A stretch of 64,000 nt of DNA from Tabrizicola sp. TH137 (lineage in GTDB: Bacteria; Pseudomonadota; Alphaproteobacteria; Rhodobacterales; Rhodobacteraceae): contig NZ_PKRQ01000002.1 in assembly GCF_002855575.1 (NCBI RefSeq), positions 62,001 through 126,000 on the forward strand. Direction: 5' to 3'. Under the pieces are notes generated by a model that did not search any database, was not told the DNA's origin, and worked only from the letters and a program-made list of their open reading frames with translations. This document shows positions 41,380 through 50,370 of the stretch, piece by piece (within the stretch, counting starts at the first letter, position 1; each line of letters starts with the position of its first letter). Made by a program: the position numbers and the translations under genes.

Positions 41380-41663
41380 TGGCCGCCTATTGGATCGCGC
41401 ATGTCACGGTGACGGACCCGGAGGCCTATCGGGGCTATCAGGCACTGGCACCTGCGGCCTTCGCCCGCTTCGGGGCAAGGTTCCTCGCCCGTGGCGGCGA
41501 GGCCGAGGTGCTGGAGGGCCCGCCGGCAGAGCGGCATGTGGTGATCGAGTTCCCCGATCTGGCGGCGGCGCGGGCCTGCTATCATTCCGAGGAATACGCC
41601 ACTGCCCGCGCAGCGCGGGCGACCGCAGCAACGGTGGCGGTGGTCATCGTCGAAGGCCTGTAA
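41379..41663 (+). CDS. DUF1330 protein
   Basis: 94 aa dimeric alpha+beta barrel-like protein: YWIAHVTVTDPEAYRGYQ, RFGARFLARGGEAEVLEG, HVVIEFPDLAAARACYHS and EEYATARAAR are classic DUF1330. Its start overlaps the GntR stop as TGATG. Function unknown; by position it may assist the divergent catabolic operon. Confidence 0.82.
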   Translation: MAAYWIAHVTVTDPEAYRGYQALAPAAFARFGARFLARGGEAEVLEGPPAERHVVIEFPDLAAARACYHSEEYATARAARATAATVAVVIVEGL

Positions 41664-41694
41664 TGCGCGGCCCGCAAGGGGCCGCGATCACGGG

Positions 41695-44600
41695 TCAATG
41701 CGTGGCGACCGGGTCTTCCACCGGCTTTGCCAGTTCCTTGCGCGAGATCAGCGTGTAGAACGCAGGCACCACGAAAAGGGTGAAGATCGTTCCGATCGTG
41801 ATGCCCGAGAAGATCACCAGACCCACCGAATAGCGCGCCGCAGCACCTGCGCCATCAGCGATGATCAGCGGGATCACCCCCAGCGCCATCGCCGCAGTGG
41901 TCATCAGGATCGGGCGCAACCGCACCTTGGCAGCGGCGACGATCCCTTCCCGCGCGGTGAGGCCCCGCTCTCGCCGGGCCTGATTGGCGAATTCCACCAG
42001 CAGGATCCCGTGCTTCGTGATCAAGCCGATCAACGTGATCAGCCCCACCTGCGTATAGATGTTCAGCGTTCCCAGACCGAGGTTGAGGGGCACGATGGCC
42101 CCGAAGATCGACAGCGGAACCGACATCAGGATGATCAGCGGGTCGCGGAAGCTTTCGAACTGTGCGGCCAGTACCAGGTAGATGACAACGATGGCCAGCC
42201 CGAAGGCGAGAAGGATGGTGTTGCCTTCCGTGACCTCCAGCCGCGACTGGCCGGAATAATCAATGAAGAACCCGTCTGGCATCACCTTGCGCGCCTCGTC
42301 CACGATGACCTGCAAGGCATCGCCTGTCGAGACACCGGGGATCGGCAGCGCCGAGATGGTGGTGGAGTTCAACTGGTTGAACTGCTCGATGGCTGTCGGT
42401 GCCACTTCGGTATCCACCGTCACCACCGCCGAAAGCGGAACCATCTGCCCGGTGGCCGAACGGATGTAGAATTCCGTCAGCTTTTCCGGGTTGTTCCGAT
42501 ACTCCGCCGGAACCTGCATGATCACGTCATAGCTGTTCGAATCCCGGTCGAACTGCGCAATCGCCCCGCCGCCGACCAGAAGACCCAGCGTCGTGCCGAT
42601 GTCGCGTGCAGGCAGGTTCAGCGCGGCTGCGCGGTCGCGGTCGATCCTTAGAACGACCTGCGCCGAGTTGTAGGACAGCGAGTTCTGGACCACGATGAAC
42701 CGGCCCGAGGCCATGGCTGCGGCCTTCACCTCTTCGGCCACTTCGAAGATGCGGTCCGAGGGGCCTGTCGATTGCAGCACCACGCTGATCGGCAATCCAC
42801 CACCCGCGCCGGGGAGTGAGGGCGGCGCAAAGACAAAGGCCTCCACGCCCGCGACGCCACTGATCTTGGCCTGCAATTCCTGCTGGATTTCGGCTTGTGA
42901 ACGGTCGCGCTCCGACCAGTCCTTGAAGGCCCACAGAGCGATGGCCGTATTCGTGCCCCCGCCAAAGCCCGTGATCGAGAAATTGGCCGAAAGCTCGGGC
43001 AGATCCTCTGTCAGTTCCCTCATCTGATCCACATAGGTCCGCGTGTAATCGGACGTCGCGTAGGGCGGCGCGTTCACGAAGGAAAACAGGGCGCCGGAAT
43101 CTTCTTCCGGTGCCAGTTCCGTGGAGGTCTTGGTGAAGAGATACCCGGTAAGCCCGGCCAGCACGACCACCATGAGGATCGTGACAGGCCGATAGTCGAG
43201 AGACGAGGAAACGCGGCGTTCGTACCAGTTCGCAAGCCGGTCGAAGGCGCGGTCCACCACGATCTGAAAGCGGGAATGGCCCCCTTTCTGAAGCAGGCGG
43301 GCCGACATCATCGGGGTGATGGTGACAGCCACGATCCCCGAGATGATGACGGACCCTGCAAGCGTCACGGCGAATTCGCGGAACAATGCCCCGGTCAGAC
43401 CGCCGGTGAAGGCCAGCGGCGCAAAGACCGCAGCCAGCGTGATGGTCATGGCGACGACCGCGCCGAAAATCTCCTTCATCCCGATGAAGGCGGCCTGGAT
43501 CGGACGGAAACCCTCTTCGATATGCCTGTGGACGTTCTCTACCACGACGATGGCGTCATCGACGACAAGGCCGATGGCCAGCACCATCGCCAGAAGCGAC
43601 AGGAGGTTGATCGAATAGCCGAAGAGATAGAGCACGAACAGGACGCCCATCAGCGACAAGGGGATTGTCACCACCGGCATCAGGACAGACCGGAACGAGC
43701 CGAGGAAGAGAAGGATGATGACGATGACGATGGCGACGGCTTCGGCGATGGTCTTGAACACCTCGTTGATCGAGGCGCTGATCTGCTCGGTCGCGTCATA
43801 CATCAGCGTCAGGGTCATGCCTTCCGGCAGGCTGTTCTGAATCAAGGGCAGTTCCGCCAGAACGGCGGCAGACATGTCCAGAGGGTTGGCCCCCGGGGTC
43901 GGAAAGACCCCGATGAAGGTGCCGGGCTCTCCGTTGAAGTTCACGATGGTATCGGTTGATTCTGCGGCAAGTTCTACGCGCGCAACGTCTGACAGGCGCA
44001 CGACATCTGCCCCATTGCCCTTGATCGGGAGGGCGCCGAAGGCTTCCGGCGTCTGAAGGGTCGTTTCCATCGTGATCGGATAGGAGACAAGGTCCCCGCG
44101 CGTGCTGCCCGGAGCGGCAAGGAAGTTCGAGGCGTTGATCGCCGCCAAAACTTCGGCTGCCGTCACGTTGCGGCCTGCAAGGCGAACCGGGTCGATCCAG
44201 ACCCGCATCGCATAGACCTGTCCACCCAGAACCTGAATCTCCGCCACGCCGGGAATGGTGGACATGCGCGGACGGATGACCCGTTCGATGTATTCGGTCA
44301 CCTGTTCGGACGTCATGTTGGGGTTCTGCAACGCCAGATACATCGTGGCGAAGGTCATCCCCGTCCCCTTGACGATGGTCGGATCCTCCGCCTCGGATGG
44401 CAGGCGCGAGCGGACTTGCTGCACCTTCGACATGACCTCTGTGAGCGCGACGTCGGGATCGGCGCCCAAACGCATGTTCACCGTAACGGTCGAGGCGGAG
44501 GGGCGCGAGGAGGATGTGATGTAATCGACATTCTCCGTCGTCGCCACGGCGGCGGCGATGGGCGAGGTGATGAAGCCCTGGATCAGGTCCGGGGATGCGC

Positions 44601-44757
44601 CGGGATAGACCGTGGTGATGGTCACGACGGTCTCGTCCACTTCCGGATATTCACGGACCTGCAAGTTGAAGAACCCTTGCAGGCCCAGAAGCATGATCAG
44701 AAGGCCAAGAACGGTGGAAAGGACCGGCCGCTTGATGAAGATGTCTGAGGGGCTCAT
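41695..44757 (-). CDS. RND efflux pump inner-membrane permease (HAE1-like)
   Basis: 1020 aa, full length for AcrB/MdtB-like permeases. N-terminal IFIKRPVLSTVLGLLIMLLG, periplasmic VYPGASPDLIQGFITSPIA, and the transmembrane proton-relay segment GLVVDDAIVVVENVHRHIE with its two Asp residues. Twelve TM segments in two halves, the second ending GLITLIGLITKHGILLVEF. It exports drugs or other small molecules with an adaptor and a TolC-type channel; the adaptor gene overlaps by 4 bp upstream, no channel gene is visible. Confidence 0.92.
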   Translation of the reverse strand: MSPSDIFIKRPVLSTVLGLLIMLLGLQGFFNLQVREYPEVDETVVTITTVYPGASPDLIQGFITSPIAAAVATTENVDYITSSSRPSASTVTVNMRLGADPDVALTEVMSKVQQVRSRLPSEAEDPTIVKGTGMTFATMYLALQNPNMTSEQVTEYIERVIRPRMSTIPGVAEIQVLGGQVYAMRVWIDPVRLAGRNVTAAEVLAAINASNFLAAPGSTRGDLVSYPITMETTLQTPEAFGALPIKGNGADVVRLSDVARVELAAESTDTIVNFNGEPGTFIGVFPTPGANPLDMSAAVLAELPLIQNSLPEGMTLTLMYDATEQISASINEVFKTIAEAVAIVIVIILLFLGSFRSVLMPVVTIPLSLMGVLFVLYLFGYSINLLSLLAMVLAIGLVVDDAIVVVENVHRHIEEGFRPIQAAFIGMKEIFGAVVAMTITLAAVFAPLAFTGGLTGALFREFAVTLAGSVIISGIVAVTITPMMSARLLQKGGHSRFQIVVDRAFDRLANWYERRVSSSLDYRPVTILMVVVLAGLTGYLFTKTSTELAPEEDSGALFSFVNAPPYATSDYTRTYVDQMRELTEDLPELSANFSITGFGGGTNTAIALWAFKDWSERDRSQAEIQQELQAKISGVAGVEAFVFAPPSLPGAGGGLPISVVLQSTGPSDRIFEVAEEVKAAAMASGRFIVVQNSLSYNSAQVVLRIDRDRAAALNLPARDIGTTLGLLVGGGAIAQFDRDSNSYDVIMQVPAEYRNNPEKLTEFYIRSATGQMVPLSAVVTVDTEVAPTAIEQFNQLNSTTISALPIPGVSTGDALQVIVDEARKVMPDGFFIDYSGQSRLEVTEGNTILLAFGLAIVVIYLVLAAQFESFRDPLIILMSVPLSIFGAIVPLNLGLGTLNIYTQVGLITLIGLITKHGILLVEFANQARRERGLTAREGIVAAAKVRLRPILMTTAAMALGVIPLIIADGAGAAARYSVGLVIFSGITIGTIFTLFVVPAFYTLISRKELAKPVEDPVATH

Positions 44758-45893
44758 TGGTCACCCCCAGAGACAGCCCCAGAAACAGCATCGCCGGTGG
44801 CGGTCGCGGCCGGATTGACGCTGTTGTCGATGGTGGCGGGTTGCCCGTTCGACAGACGGTTCTGCCCTGCGGTGACGACCTGATCTCCGGGGCTGACCCC
44901 TTCGACAATCTCGATCACGCCGCCCGAGCGCCGCCCAAGCTGCACGAAGACCTGCCGCAGTTCCAGTTGCTCTGCATCGGCCTCGGACGGACGGACAACA
45001 TAGACATAGTCGCCATAGAGGCTGGTCGAAACGGTGGTTTGCGGCAGCGCGATCACGCCGCTTTCGCTGGGCAGGACGACGCGGATACGGACGAACTGCC
45101 CCGGGGTCAGCTTGCCCTGTGCATTGTCGATGGAGCCGCGCAGGGCGACAAGGCGGGACGCAGGATCGACCCGCGGGTCGATGCCGGTCAGGGCGCCCGG
45201 GAAGGTTTCATCCAGCCCTTCGATCCTCACCTCGATCTTCTGTCCGATGGAGAGGTTGGGAAGCTCCTGCTCCGGCAGGCTGAAATCCACCCGCATGGTC
45301 GAAATGTCCTGGAGTGTCGCGACGATGGTTCCGGGGGCCACATACTGGCCAAGGTCCACGCGCGGCAGGCCGACTGTTCCTGCGAAAGGGGCCGTCAATT
45401 GCCGCTGTTCCAGCACCGCGATGGCGCGGGCCAATTGCGCCTCTGCGGCCTGCGCGGCCGCCTGCGTCTGATCAAGAGAGACATTGGTGGTCACACCGCG
45501 CCGCGTCAGGTCTTGCGCGCGCAGCAGGTTCGACCGTTCCAGTTCCGCCGTCGTGCGGGCTGCTTCCACATCCGCCTTCTGCACCACATCATCCAGCCGA
45601 AGCAGAACTTCGCCCGCCGCCACCTCGGTATTCGGCTCGAAGGCGATCTCCTTCACCACCCCGGCCGTTTCGACCGTCAGGTCAACGCCTTGGGCCGCAT
45701 TCACCGTGCCGATGGCGTCGATCGTCGGGGTCCAGTCCACCGGCTTCGCCTCGATGGTGGACACGGTCGCGGGCTGGCGCGGCATGTTGGCGAAGATCTG
45801 CGTGATCATGTTGTCACGGAACAGATTGAAGCCGACAAGCCCACCGCCGACGAGACCAAGCAGCAGAATGGCAAGGATGAAGCGTTTGACCAT
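44754..45893 (-). CDS. RND periplasmic adaptor (membrane fusion protein)
   Basis: 379 aa from MVKRFILAILLLG at 45893; a start at 45950 would add 19 residues. An N-terminal membrane anchor, then IDAIGTVNAAQGVDLTVETA (lipoyl-type barrel), a coiled-coil hairpin rich in Glu/Ala/Gln (residues about 95-155), APFAGTVGLPRVDLGQYV and the beta-barrel with FVRIRVVLPSE. It bridges the permease to an outer-membrane channel. First gene of the pump operon. Confidence 0.88.
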   Translation of the reverse strand: MVKRFILAILLLGLVGGGLVGFNLFRDNMITQIFANMPRQPATVSTIEAKPVDWTPTIDAIGTVNAAQGVDLTVETAGVVKEIAFEPNTEVAAGEVLLRLDDVVQKADVEAARTTAELERSNLLRAQDLTRRGVTTNVSLDQTQAAAQAAEAQLARAIAVLEQRQLTAPFAGTVGLPRVDLGQYVAPGTIVATLQDISTMRVDFSLPEQELPNLSIGQKIEVRIEGLDETFPGALTGIDPRVDPASRLVALRGSIDNAQGKLTPGQFVRIRVVLPSESGVIALPQTTVSTSLYGDYVYVVRPSEADAEQLELRQVFVQLGRRSGGVIEIVEGVSPGDQVVTAGQNRLSNGQPATIDNSVNPAATATGDAVSGAVSGGDQ

Positions 45894-46087
45894 GGGAAGG
45901 ACTTTCAGGTGGAGGGGACGACGTCCGCTGAAAATTGCTGAACCCTGCATTTACCTTAGCCACCGGAATGTCAAGAAATCGGGCGGCTTGAACCCGGCTT
46001 CGGGCCGTTCCCTTGGTGGCCGGAGGCGGCATAGTGCAAGACGAGGTTGATTGCGGCAAGCGCTTCTGCCACAGGCAGGTAACAGAC

Positions 46088-46783
46088 ATGCAAAGGAAGG
46101 GCATCGTGCGTATCGTTCCCGAACTCGCCGTCAGGGACCGCGAGGCTGCGGCTGGGCTGCTGGCCCGCGTGTTCGGCTTCGCGCCGCTTTCGGGACACGA
46201 GGATATGCTGTCCCTCGGGGATCAGTGGATCGCCCTTGTTCCTGCCGGCCCATCGCCTGAACATGGGGTGATCGACCATCTGGCGCTGGCGGTTGACGAT
46301 CTGGATGCTGCCCTTCGATTGGCGCGGGAACGAGGTGCCGTGCTGGAGGCGACAACGCCGGATGGCCCGCGCGAAATCGCGGAATTCTGGGGCAGCGGCG
46401 TGCGCTATGTCTTTCTCGAGGGGCCGGAAGGCGCGCGGATCGAACTCTGCGCCCGGCTCGGCGGCCCGCCGCGATCCGGCCTGCCCGGGCATGATCATAT
46501 CGGTATTCCCTGCACCGATCTTGCTGCGACCGAGGCTTTCTTCCTCAGTCTTGGCTTGACGCAGGTTGCCGCGGTTGATCTGGACCGCGCCGATGGCGTG
46601 ACCAGGGTCCGCTTCCTGACCTCGGGGACCGATATGGTGGAACTCTACGAGCCTCCCGCCCTGCGCGGCCGGCGTCTCGCCCCGAGGGGCGGAGGTCTGT
46701 GGCACGGCCTGCGTCTGTTCGGTGCCGCGATGGGCACGGGCCTGCGCACAGGCCCGGACGGGCTGCGCGTCACGCTGGTATGA
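46088..46783 (+). CDS. Two-module VOC-family protein
   Basis: 231 aa with two glyoxalase-like halves: residues about 1-120 (VIDHLALAVDDLDAALRL, YVFLEGPEGARIELCARLG) and 130-205 (GHDHIGIPCTDLAATEAFF, TDMVELYEPP). Similar to glyoxalase-like or 4-hydroxyphenylpyruvate dioxygenase-related proteins of unknown substrate. Its last 14 bp overlap the convergent phosphatase gene. The 137 bp before it hold only the divergent promoter with the pump operon. Confidence 0.75.
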   Translation: MQRKGIVRIVPELAVRDREAAAGLLARVFGFAPLSGHEDMLSLGDQWIALVPAGPSPEHGVIDHLALAVDDLDAALRLARERGAVLEATTPDGPREIAEFWGSGVRYVFLEGPEGARIELCARLGGPPRSGLPGHDHIGIPCTDLAATEAFFLSLGLTQVAAVDLDRADGVTRVRFLTSGTDMVELYEPPALRGRRLAPRGGGLWHGLRLFGAAMGTGLRTGPDGLRVTLV

Positions 46784-47420
46784 CGCTGCGAACCAGATCG
46801 GGAAAGGCGGCCCAATCGGCGAAGGCGGCCCGGTGCGGCAATTCTGCGACCGGCGTCTTGCAATAGCCTTCGGTAAAGAGAAGAAGCGGCACGCCCGCCC
46901 GCTCTGCCGTTTCGGCATCCACCTCGCTGTCACCGACGAAAAGAACCGGCCCTCCGCCCAGAAGGGAGATGCCATGCAGCAAGGGGGCAGGATCGGGCTT
47001 GCGCACCGGCAACGTGTCGCCAGCGACGATGACGCTGAAAAGACCGCTCCAGCCAAGTTGCGCAAGCAGCGCGCGGGTCGGGCCTTCCGGCTTGTTCGTG
47101 CAAAGCGCAAGCGGCCGGTCAAGCGCGGCCAGGGCGGCCTCGACCCCGGCATAGGGGCGTGTCAGCCCACCCGGATCACGCTCGTATCTTTCGATGAACC
47201 GGGCGCAGAGGGTTGCATGACGCTGCGGATCGTCCTCCATGCCCGTTGCCCGCATCACGCGGCTGATCAGGATCGGCACGCCCCCGCCGATGAAGCCGCG
47301 CACCACGGCGAAGGGCAGTGGGGCGATCCCCTCCTGTTCCAGAAGTTGATTGACGCCGGCATGAATATCCGGGGCGCTGTCCACCAGCGTGCCATCCAGA
47401 TCGAAGATGAGTGCCGTCAT
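46770..47420 (-). CDS. HAD-family phosphatase, phosphoglycolate phosphatase-like
   Basis: 216 aa. HAD motif I ALIFDLDGTLVDSAPDIH, motif II LALCTNKPEG, motif III Lys in RKPDPAPLLHG and motif IV VLFVGDSEVDAETA. Cap domain between motifs I and II as in Gph. It would dephosphorylate 2-phosphoglycolate or a related phosphate. Start overlaps the oxidase stop by ATGA. Confidence 0.83.
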   Translation of the reverse strand: MTALIFDLDGTLVDSAPDIHAGVNQLLEQEGIAPLPFAVVRGFIGGGVPILISRVMRATGMEDDPQRHATLCARFIERYERDPGGLTRPYAGVEAALAALDRPLALCTNKPEGPTRALLAQLGWSGLFSVIVAGDTLPVRKPDPAPLLHGISLLGGGPVLFVGDSEVDAETAERAGVPLLLFTEGYCKTPVAELPHRAAFADWAAFPDLVRSVIPA

Positions 47421-48802
47421 CAGCGCCCCGTCAGCCAGTTGCCGAATTTGGCAAGCCGCGACGGCGGGCCTTGCCTTGCGGTCTCGCGCCGGTCGGCCAT
47501 GCCGTAAAGCCCATACATCCCATGCACGCCCAGCCAGCGCAGCGGTTCGGGTTCCCATTTCCGCACCCGGCGGTTGACCCAGGGCAGGCGGGTAAGGTCC
47601 GTTTTCCGGTCCAGCGTCAGGTCGGCCAGCGTGCGGCCCGAAAGGTTGGAGGTCGAAACGCCCACCCCCACATAGCCGCCGGCCCAACCGATGCGGGTGA
47701 CGGGATCAAGGCCCGCCGTCGCGCACCAGTCGCGGGGCACGCCGATCACCCCGCACCAGGCATGGTCGATGCGGTAGGGGCGGGCGGCGGGAAAATGGCG
47801 GTGCAGGATATCGGTCAGCCGCCGGATGGTTTCCGGATCGGGGATGCCCGAAGAGTCGATGGCGGAGCCAAAGCGATAGGGCACACCGCGCGCGCCCACA
47901 GTGATGCGCCCCTCGCGGGTGCGCTGGCAATAGCAATAGGCATTGGCGAAATCGCCAAGGATTTCATGGCCCTGCCAGCCGATCTGCGCCCAGACCTCGG
48001 GCGGCAGCGGTTCGGTCGCGATCTGGGCGGAGTTGAGCGGCAGCCATTCCCGTTTCAGCCCCGGCAGGGTCGCCGTAAAGCCTTCGGTGCAGCGCAGGAT
48101 GGTGTGTGCGCTTATTGTGCCGCAAACTGTGGCCACACGTCCGGGCGAAATGGCGGTGACCTCGGTCCCTTCGTGGATGGTGACCCCCATCGCCTCGACC
48201 ACCTGCGCGAGCCCGCGGACCAGTTTCGCCGGCTGGATGCGGGCGACGCCTTCCACCACCATCGCGCCCAGGACACCGGGGATGTTCACCCGGCTGGCGG
48301 TCTGGCCTGCGCCGATCATGTGGACGCGGTCCTCGCCCCAGTGGCGGCGATGGGCGGTCTCGGCCTCGCATCGGGCCAACTGGGCGGGGGTGGTCGCGAC
48401 CATCAATTCATCCGTGCGCAGGATGTCGGCCTCGATCCCTTCGACGCCCGCCACGCGGATGATTTCGTCCACCGTGCCGTTCATCGCCTGCACCATGGCG
48501 CGCACACCCGCCTCGTCCGATGTGGCGAGATAGCGGTCATGGTTCCAGGCGAAGCCGCCGGTCAGCCAGCCGCCATTGCGGCCCGAGGCGCCGAAGCCCG
48601 CGAATTCCTTTTCGCAGATGATGATCCGAAGGCCGGGATCAGCCTTCTTCAGGTAATAGGCCGACCAGAGGCCCGTATAGCCTGCACCGATGATGCAGAT
48701 ATCCGCGGTGGTGTCGCCGGGAAGCGGGGGGCGGCGGGTCTGCGGCAGGCCGATATCGGCATACCAGAAAGAGACATCGCCGATGCGGGCAGGGGCGGTC
48801 AT
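47420..48802 (-). CDS. FAD-dependent amine/amino acid oxidase, gamma-glutamylputrescine oxidase-like
   Basis: 460 aa DAO-family flavoenzyme. N-terminal FWYADIG, then ADICIIGAGYTGLWSAYYL (FAD binding) and EFAGFGASGRNGGWLTGGF, the PuuB/OrdL signature. C-terminal WAGGYVGVGVSTSNLSG closes the FAD site. It probably oxidises a gamma-glutamylated amine made by the GS-like ligase encoded 9 bp upstream; together they resemble the first two Puu steps. Confidence 0.83.
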   Translation of the reverse strand: MTAPARIGDVSFWYADIGLPQTRRPPLPGDTTADICIIGAGYTGLWSAYYLKKADPGLRIIICEKEFAGFGASGRNGGWLTGGFAWNHDRYLATSDEAGVRAMVQAMNGTVDEIIRVAGVEGIEADILRTDELMVATTPAQLARCEAETAHRRHWGEDRVHMIGAGQTASRVNIPGVLGAMVVEGVARIQPAKLVRGLAQVVEAMGVTIHEGTEVTAISPGRVATVCGTISAHTILRCTEGFTATLPGLKREWLPLNSAQIATEPLPPEVWAQIGWQGHEILGDFANAYCYCQRTREGRITVGARGVPYRFGSAIDSSGIPDPETIRRLTDILHRHFPAARPYRIDHAWCGVIGVPRDWCATAGLDPVTRIGWAGGYVGVGVSTSNLSGRTLADLTLDRKTDLTRLPWVNRRVRKWEPEPLRWLGVHGMYGLYGMADRRETARQGPPSRLAKFGNWLTGR

Positions 48803-48811
48803 CGCATCACC

Positions 48812-50173
48812 TCAGAGATACCAGTCATATTCGCGGGGCAGCACATCGGCCATGAAGGCTTCGAACTCCGCCCGCTTGATGGTTGCATAGGCGGCGGGGT
48901 AGCGCGGGCCGAGGTATTCTGCCATCAGCGCCGAGCCCTCCAGCCGATCCAGCGCAGTCCACAGCTTCAGCGGCATGTCAGGATCCGCCTCTTCGCCTGC
49001 ATTGCCGGTGGAGGGGGGCGTGGGGGCAAGACGCTGCGACAGCCCGTGATGGATGCCAGCAAGGACGGCGGCCATGACGAGGTAAGGGTTCGCTTCCGCC
49101 CCTGCGATGCGATGTTCGATCCGCCGCGCCGCGCCGCCGCCTGCCGGGATGCGGAAACTGACCGACCGGTTGTTGGTGCCCCAGGAGGTGTTGACGGGGA
49201 CGAACTGGTTGGGCGCGAAGCGGCGATAGGCGTTCAGATTGGGGGCGAAGATGGCCATGGCGTCATGGGTGGTGGCCTGCAAGCCCGCAATGGCATGGCC
49301 GAGCATGGCGTCACCCATGGGCAGGCGGTCGTCGAAGATGTTGCGCCCTTCGGCATCCAGAACGCTGAGATGGATGTGCAGGCCCGAGCCGGACTGATCG
49401 GCAAAGGGCTTTGACATGAAGGTCGCGTCCAGCCCATGCCGGTTGGCCACGCCCTTCACGATCCGACGCAGCATCAGCGCATGGTCTGCGGCGCGGACCG
49501 GATCGGGCAGGTGACCGAGATTCACCTCGAACTGCGCGCCGCCATATTCTGCGGTGGCCGCCCCGGCGGGGACACCCTGGGCGATGCAGGCCGCGTCGAT
49601 CTCGGCCAGGATGTCCGCCCATTCATCCAGCTTGTCGAAGGCCAGCACGCGCGGGGCTTCCGGCGCACGGCCCGACCGGGCGGGACGGGCCGGGGCGATG
49701 CGACCTGCCGCATCGCGGGCAGGATCGACGAGGTAGAATTCCAGTTCGCAGGCCGTGACCGGGGTAAGGCCCAGATCGGCGAAGCGGGCCACGACACCTG
49801 CAAGGATGCTGCGCGGATCGAACCACCATTGTGCCATCCCTTCCGGCGGGGCAGGGGCGATGAGAACCTGTGCGGTATCGGCCTGCCAGGGCACCTCGGC
49901 CACGGTGCCGGGGATCGGGTAGGAGATCGCGTCGGGATCGCCATCGGAAAAGCCGATCCCTTCGACATCCCAGCAGGCCCCGAGCGCGTCGAGCGTGGTG
50001 ATCCCGGCGCAGAAGGCCACGCCCGAGGTCCAGACCTTCGCCGCATCGCGGATCGGGTATCGCTTGCCGATGGCCGTGCCGCAAAGATCGAACATCACCG
50101 CATCGAGGAAGCGGGTGCCGGGATGCGCGGCGAGATAGGCGTCGAGTTCGGGGGGCAGGGTCGCATGTGTCAT
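48812..50173 (-). CDS. Glutamine synthetase-like ligase, gamma-glutamylpolyamine synthetase-like (PuuA type)
   Basis: 453 aa. Residues include RFLDAVMFDLCGTAIGKRYP in the N-terminal beta-grasp, metal Glu in ACELEFYLVD, the SGLHIHLSVLD His motif, NLNAYRRFAPNQFVPV and SVSFRIPAGG. ATP-dependent glutamylation of an amine (polyamine in PuuA) would create the substrate of the neighbouring PuuB-like oxidase. The start codon at 50173 has no strong ribosome binding site. Confidence 0.85.
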   Translation of the reverse strand: MTHATLPPELDAYLAAHPGTRFLDAVMFDLCGTAIGKRYPIRDAAKVWTSGVAFCAGITTLDALGACWDVEGIGFSDGDPDAISYPIPGTVAEVPWQADTAQVLIAPAPPEGMAQWWFDPRSILAGVVARFADLGLTPVTACELEFYLVDPARDAAGRIAPARPARSGRAPEAPRVLAFDKLDEWADILAEIDAACIAQGVPAGAATAEYGGAQFEVNLGHLPDPVRAADHALMLRRIVKGVANRHGLDATFMSKPFADQSGSGLHIHLSVLDAEGRNIFDDRLPMGDAMLGHAIAGLQATTHDAMAIFAPNLNAYRRFAPNQFVPVNTSWGTNNRSVSFRIPAGGGAARRIEHRIAGAEANPYLVMAAVLAGIHHGLSQRLAPTPPSTGNAGEEADPDMPLKLWTALDRLEGSALMAEYLGPRYPAAYATIKRAEFEAFMADVLPREYDWYL

Positions 50174-50253
50174 GAAACCGAGCGTAGCGGGCAAAACCGC
50201 CCTGTCATCCCCGAAAACGACCGGGACGCGCCTGGAATGTCGTGCAGGGAAAG

Positions 50254-50357
50254 GCCGAAAACTCTTTGCAAAGAATTTTCGGCCCGACTCTCGCAAAACT
50301 CTTCGGGAAGAGTTTTGCGGTGTTTGTCTGGAAAACTCTTCTGGAAGAGTTTTCCAG
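50254..50357. repeat. Three tandem near-identical hairpins (AAAACTCTTC/GAAGAGTTTT)
   Basis: Hairpin 1 at 50254-50283 (arms GCCGAAAACTCTTT / AAAGAATTTTCGGC, one mismatch), hairpin 2 at 50292-50319 (CGCAAAACTCTTC / GAAGAGTTTTGCG, perfect, GG loop) and hairpin 3 at 50328-50357 (CTGGAAAACTCTTC / GAAGAGTTTTCCAG, perfect, TG loop). The A/T-rich core is conserved while the outer GC pairs differ but stay complementary. They lie just after the gcdH stop on the minus strand, so one role may be termination; three in a row suggests a dispersed repeat element. Confidence 0.85.
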
Positions 50358-50370
50358 CCGTGGCGCAGGT

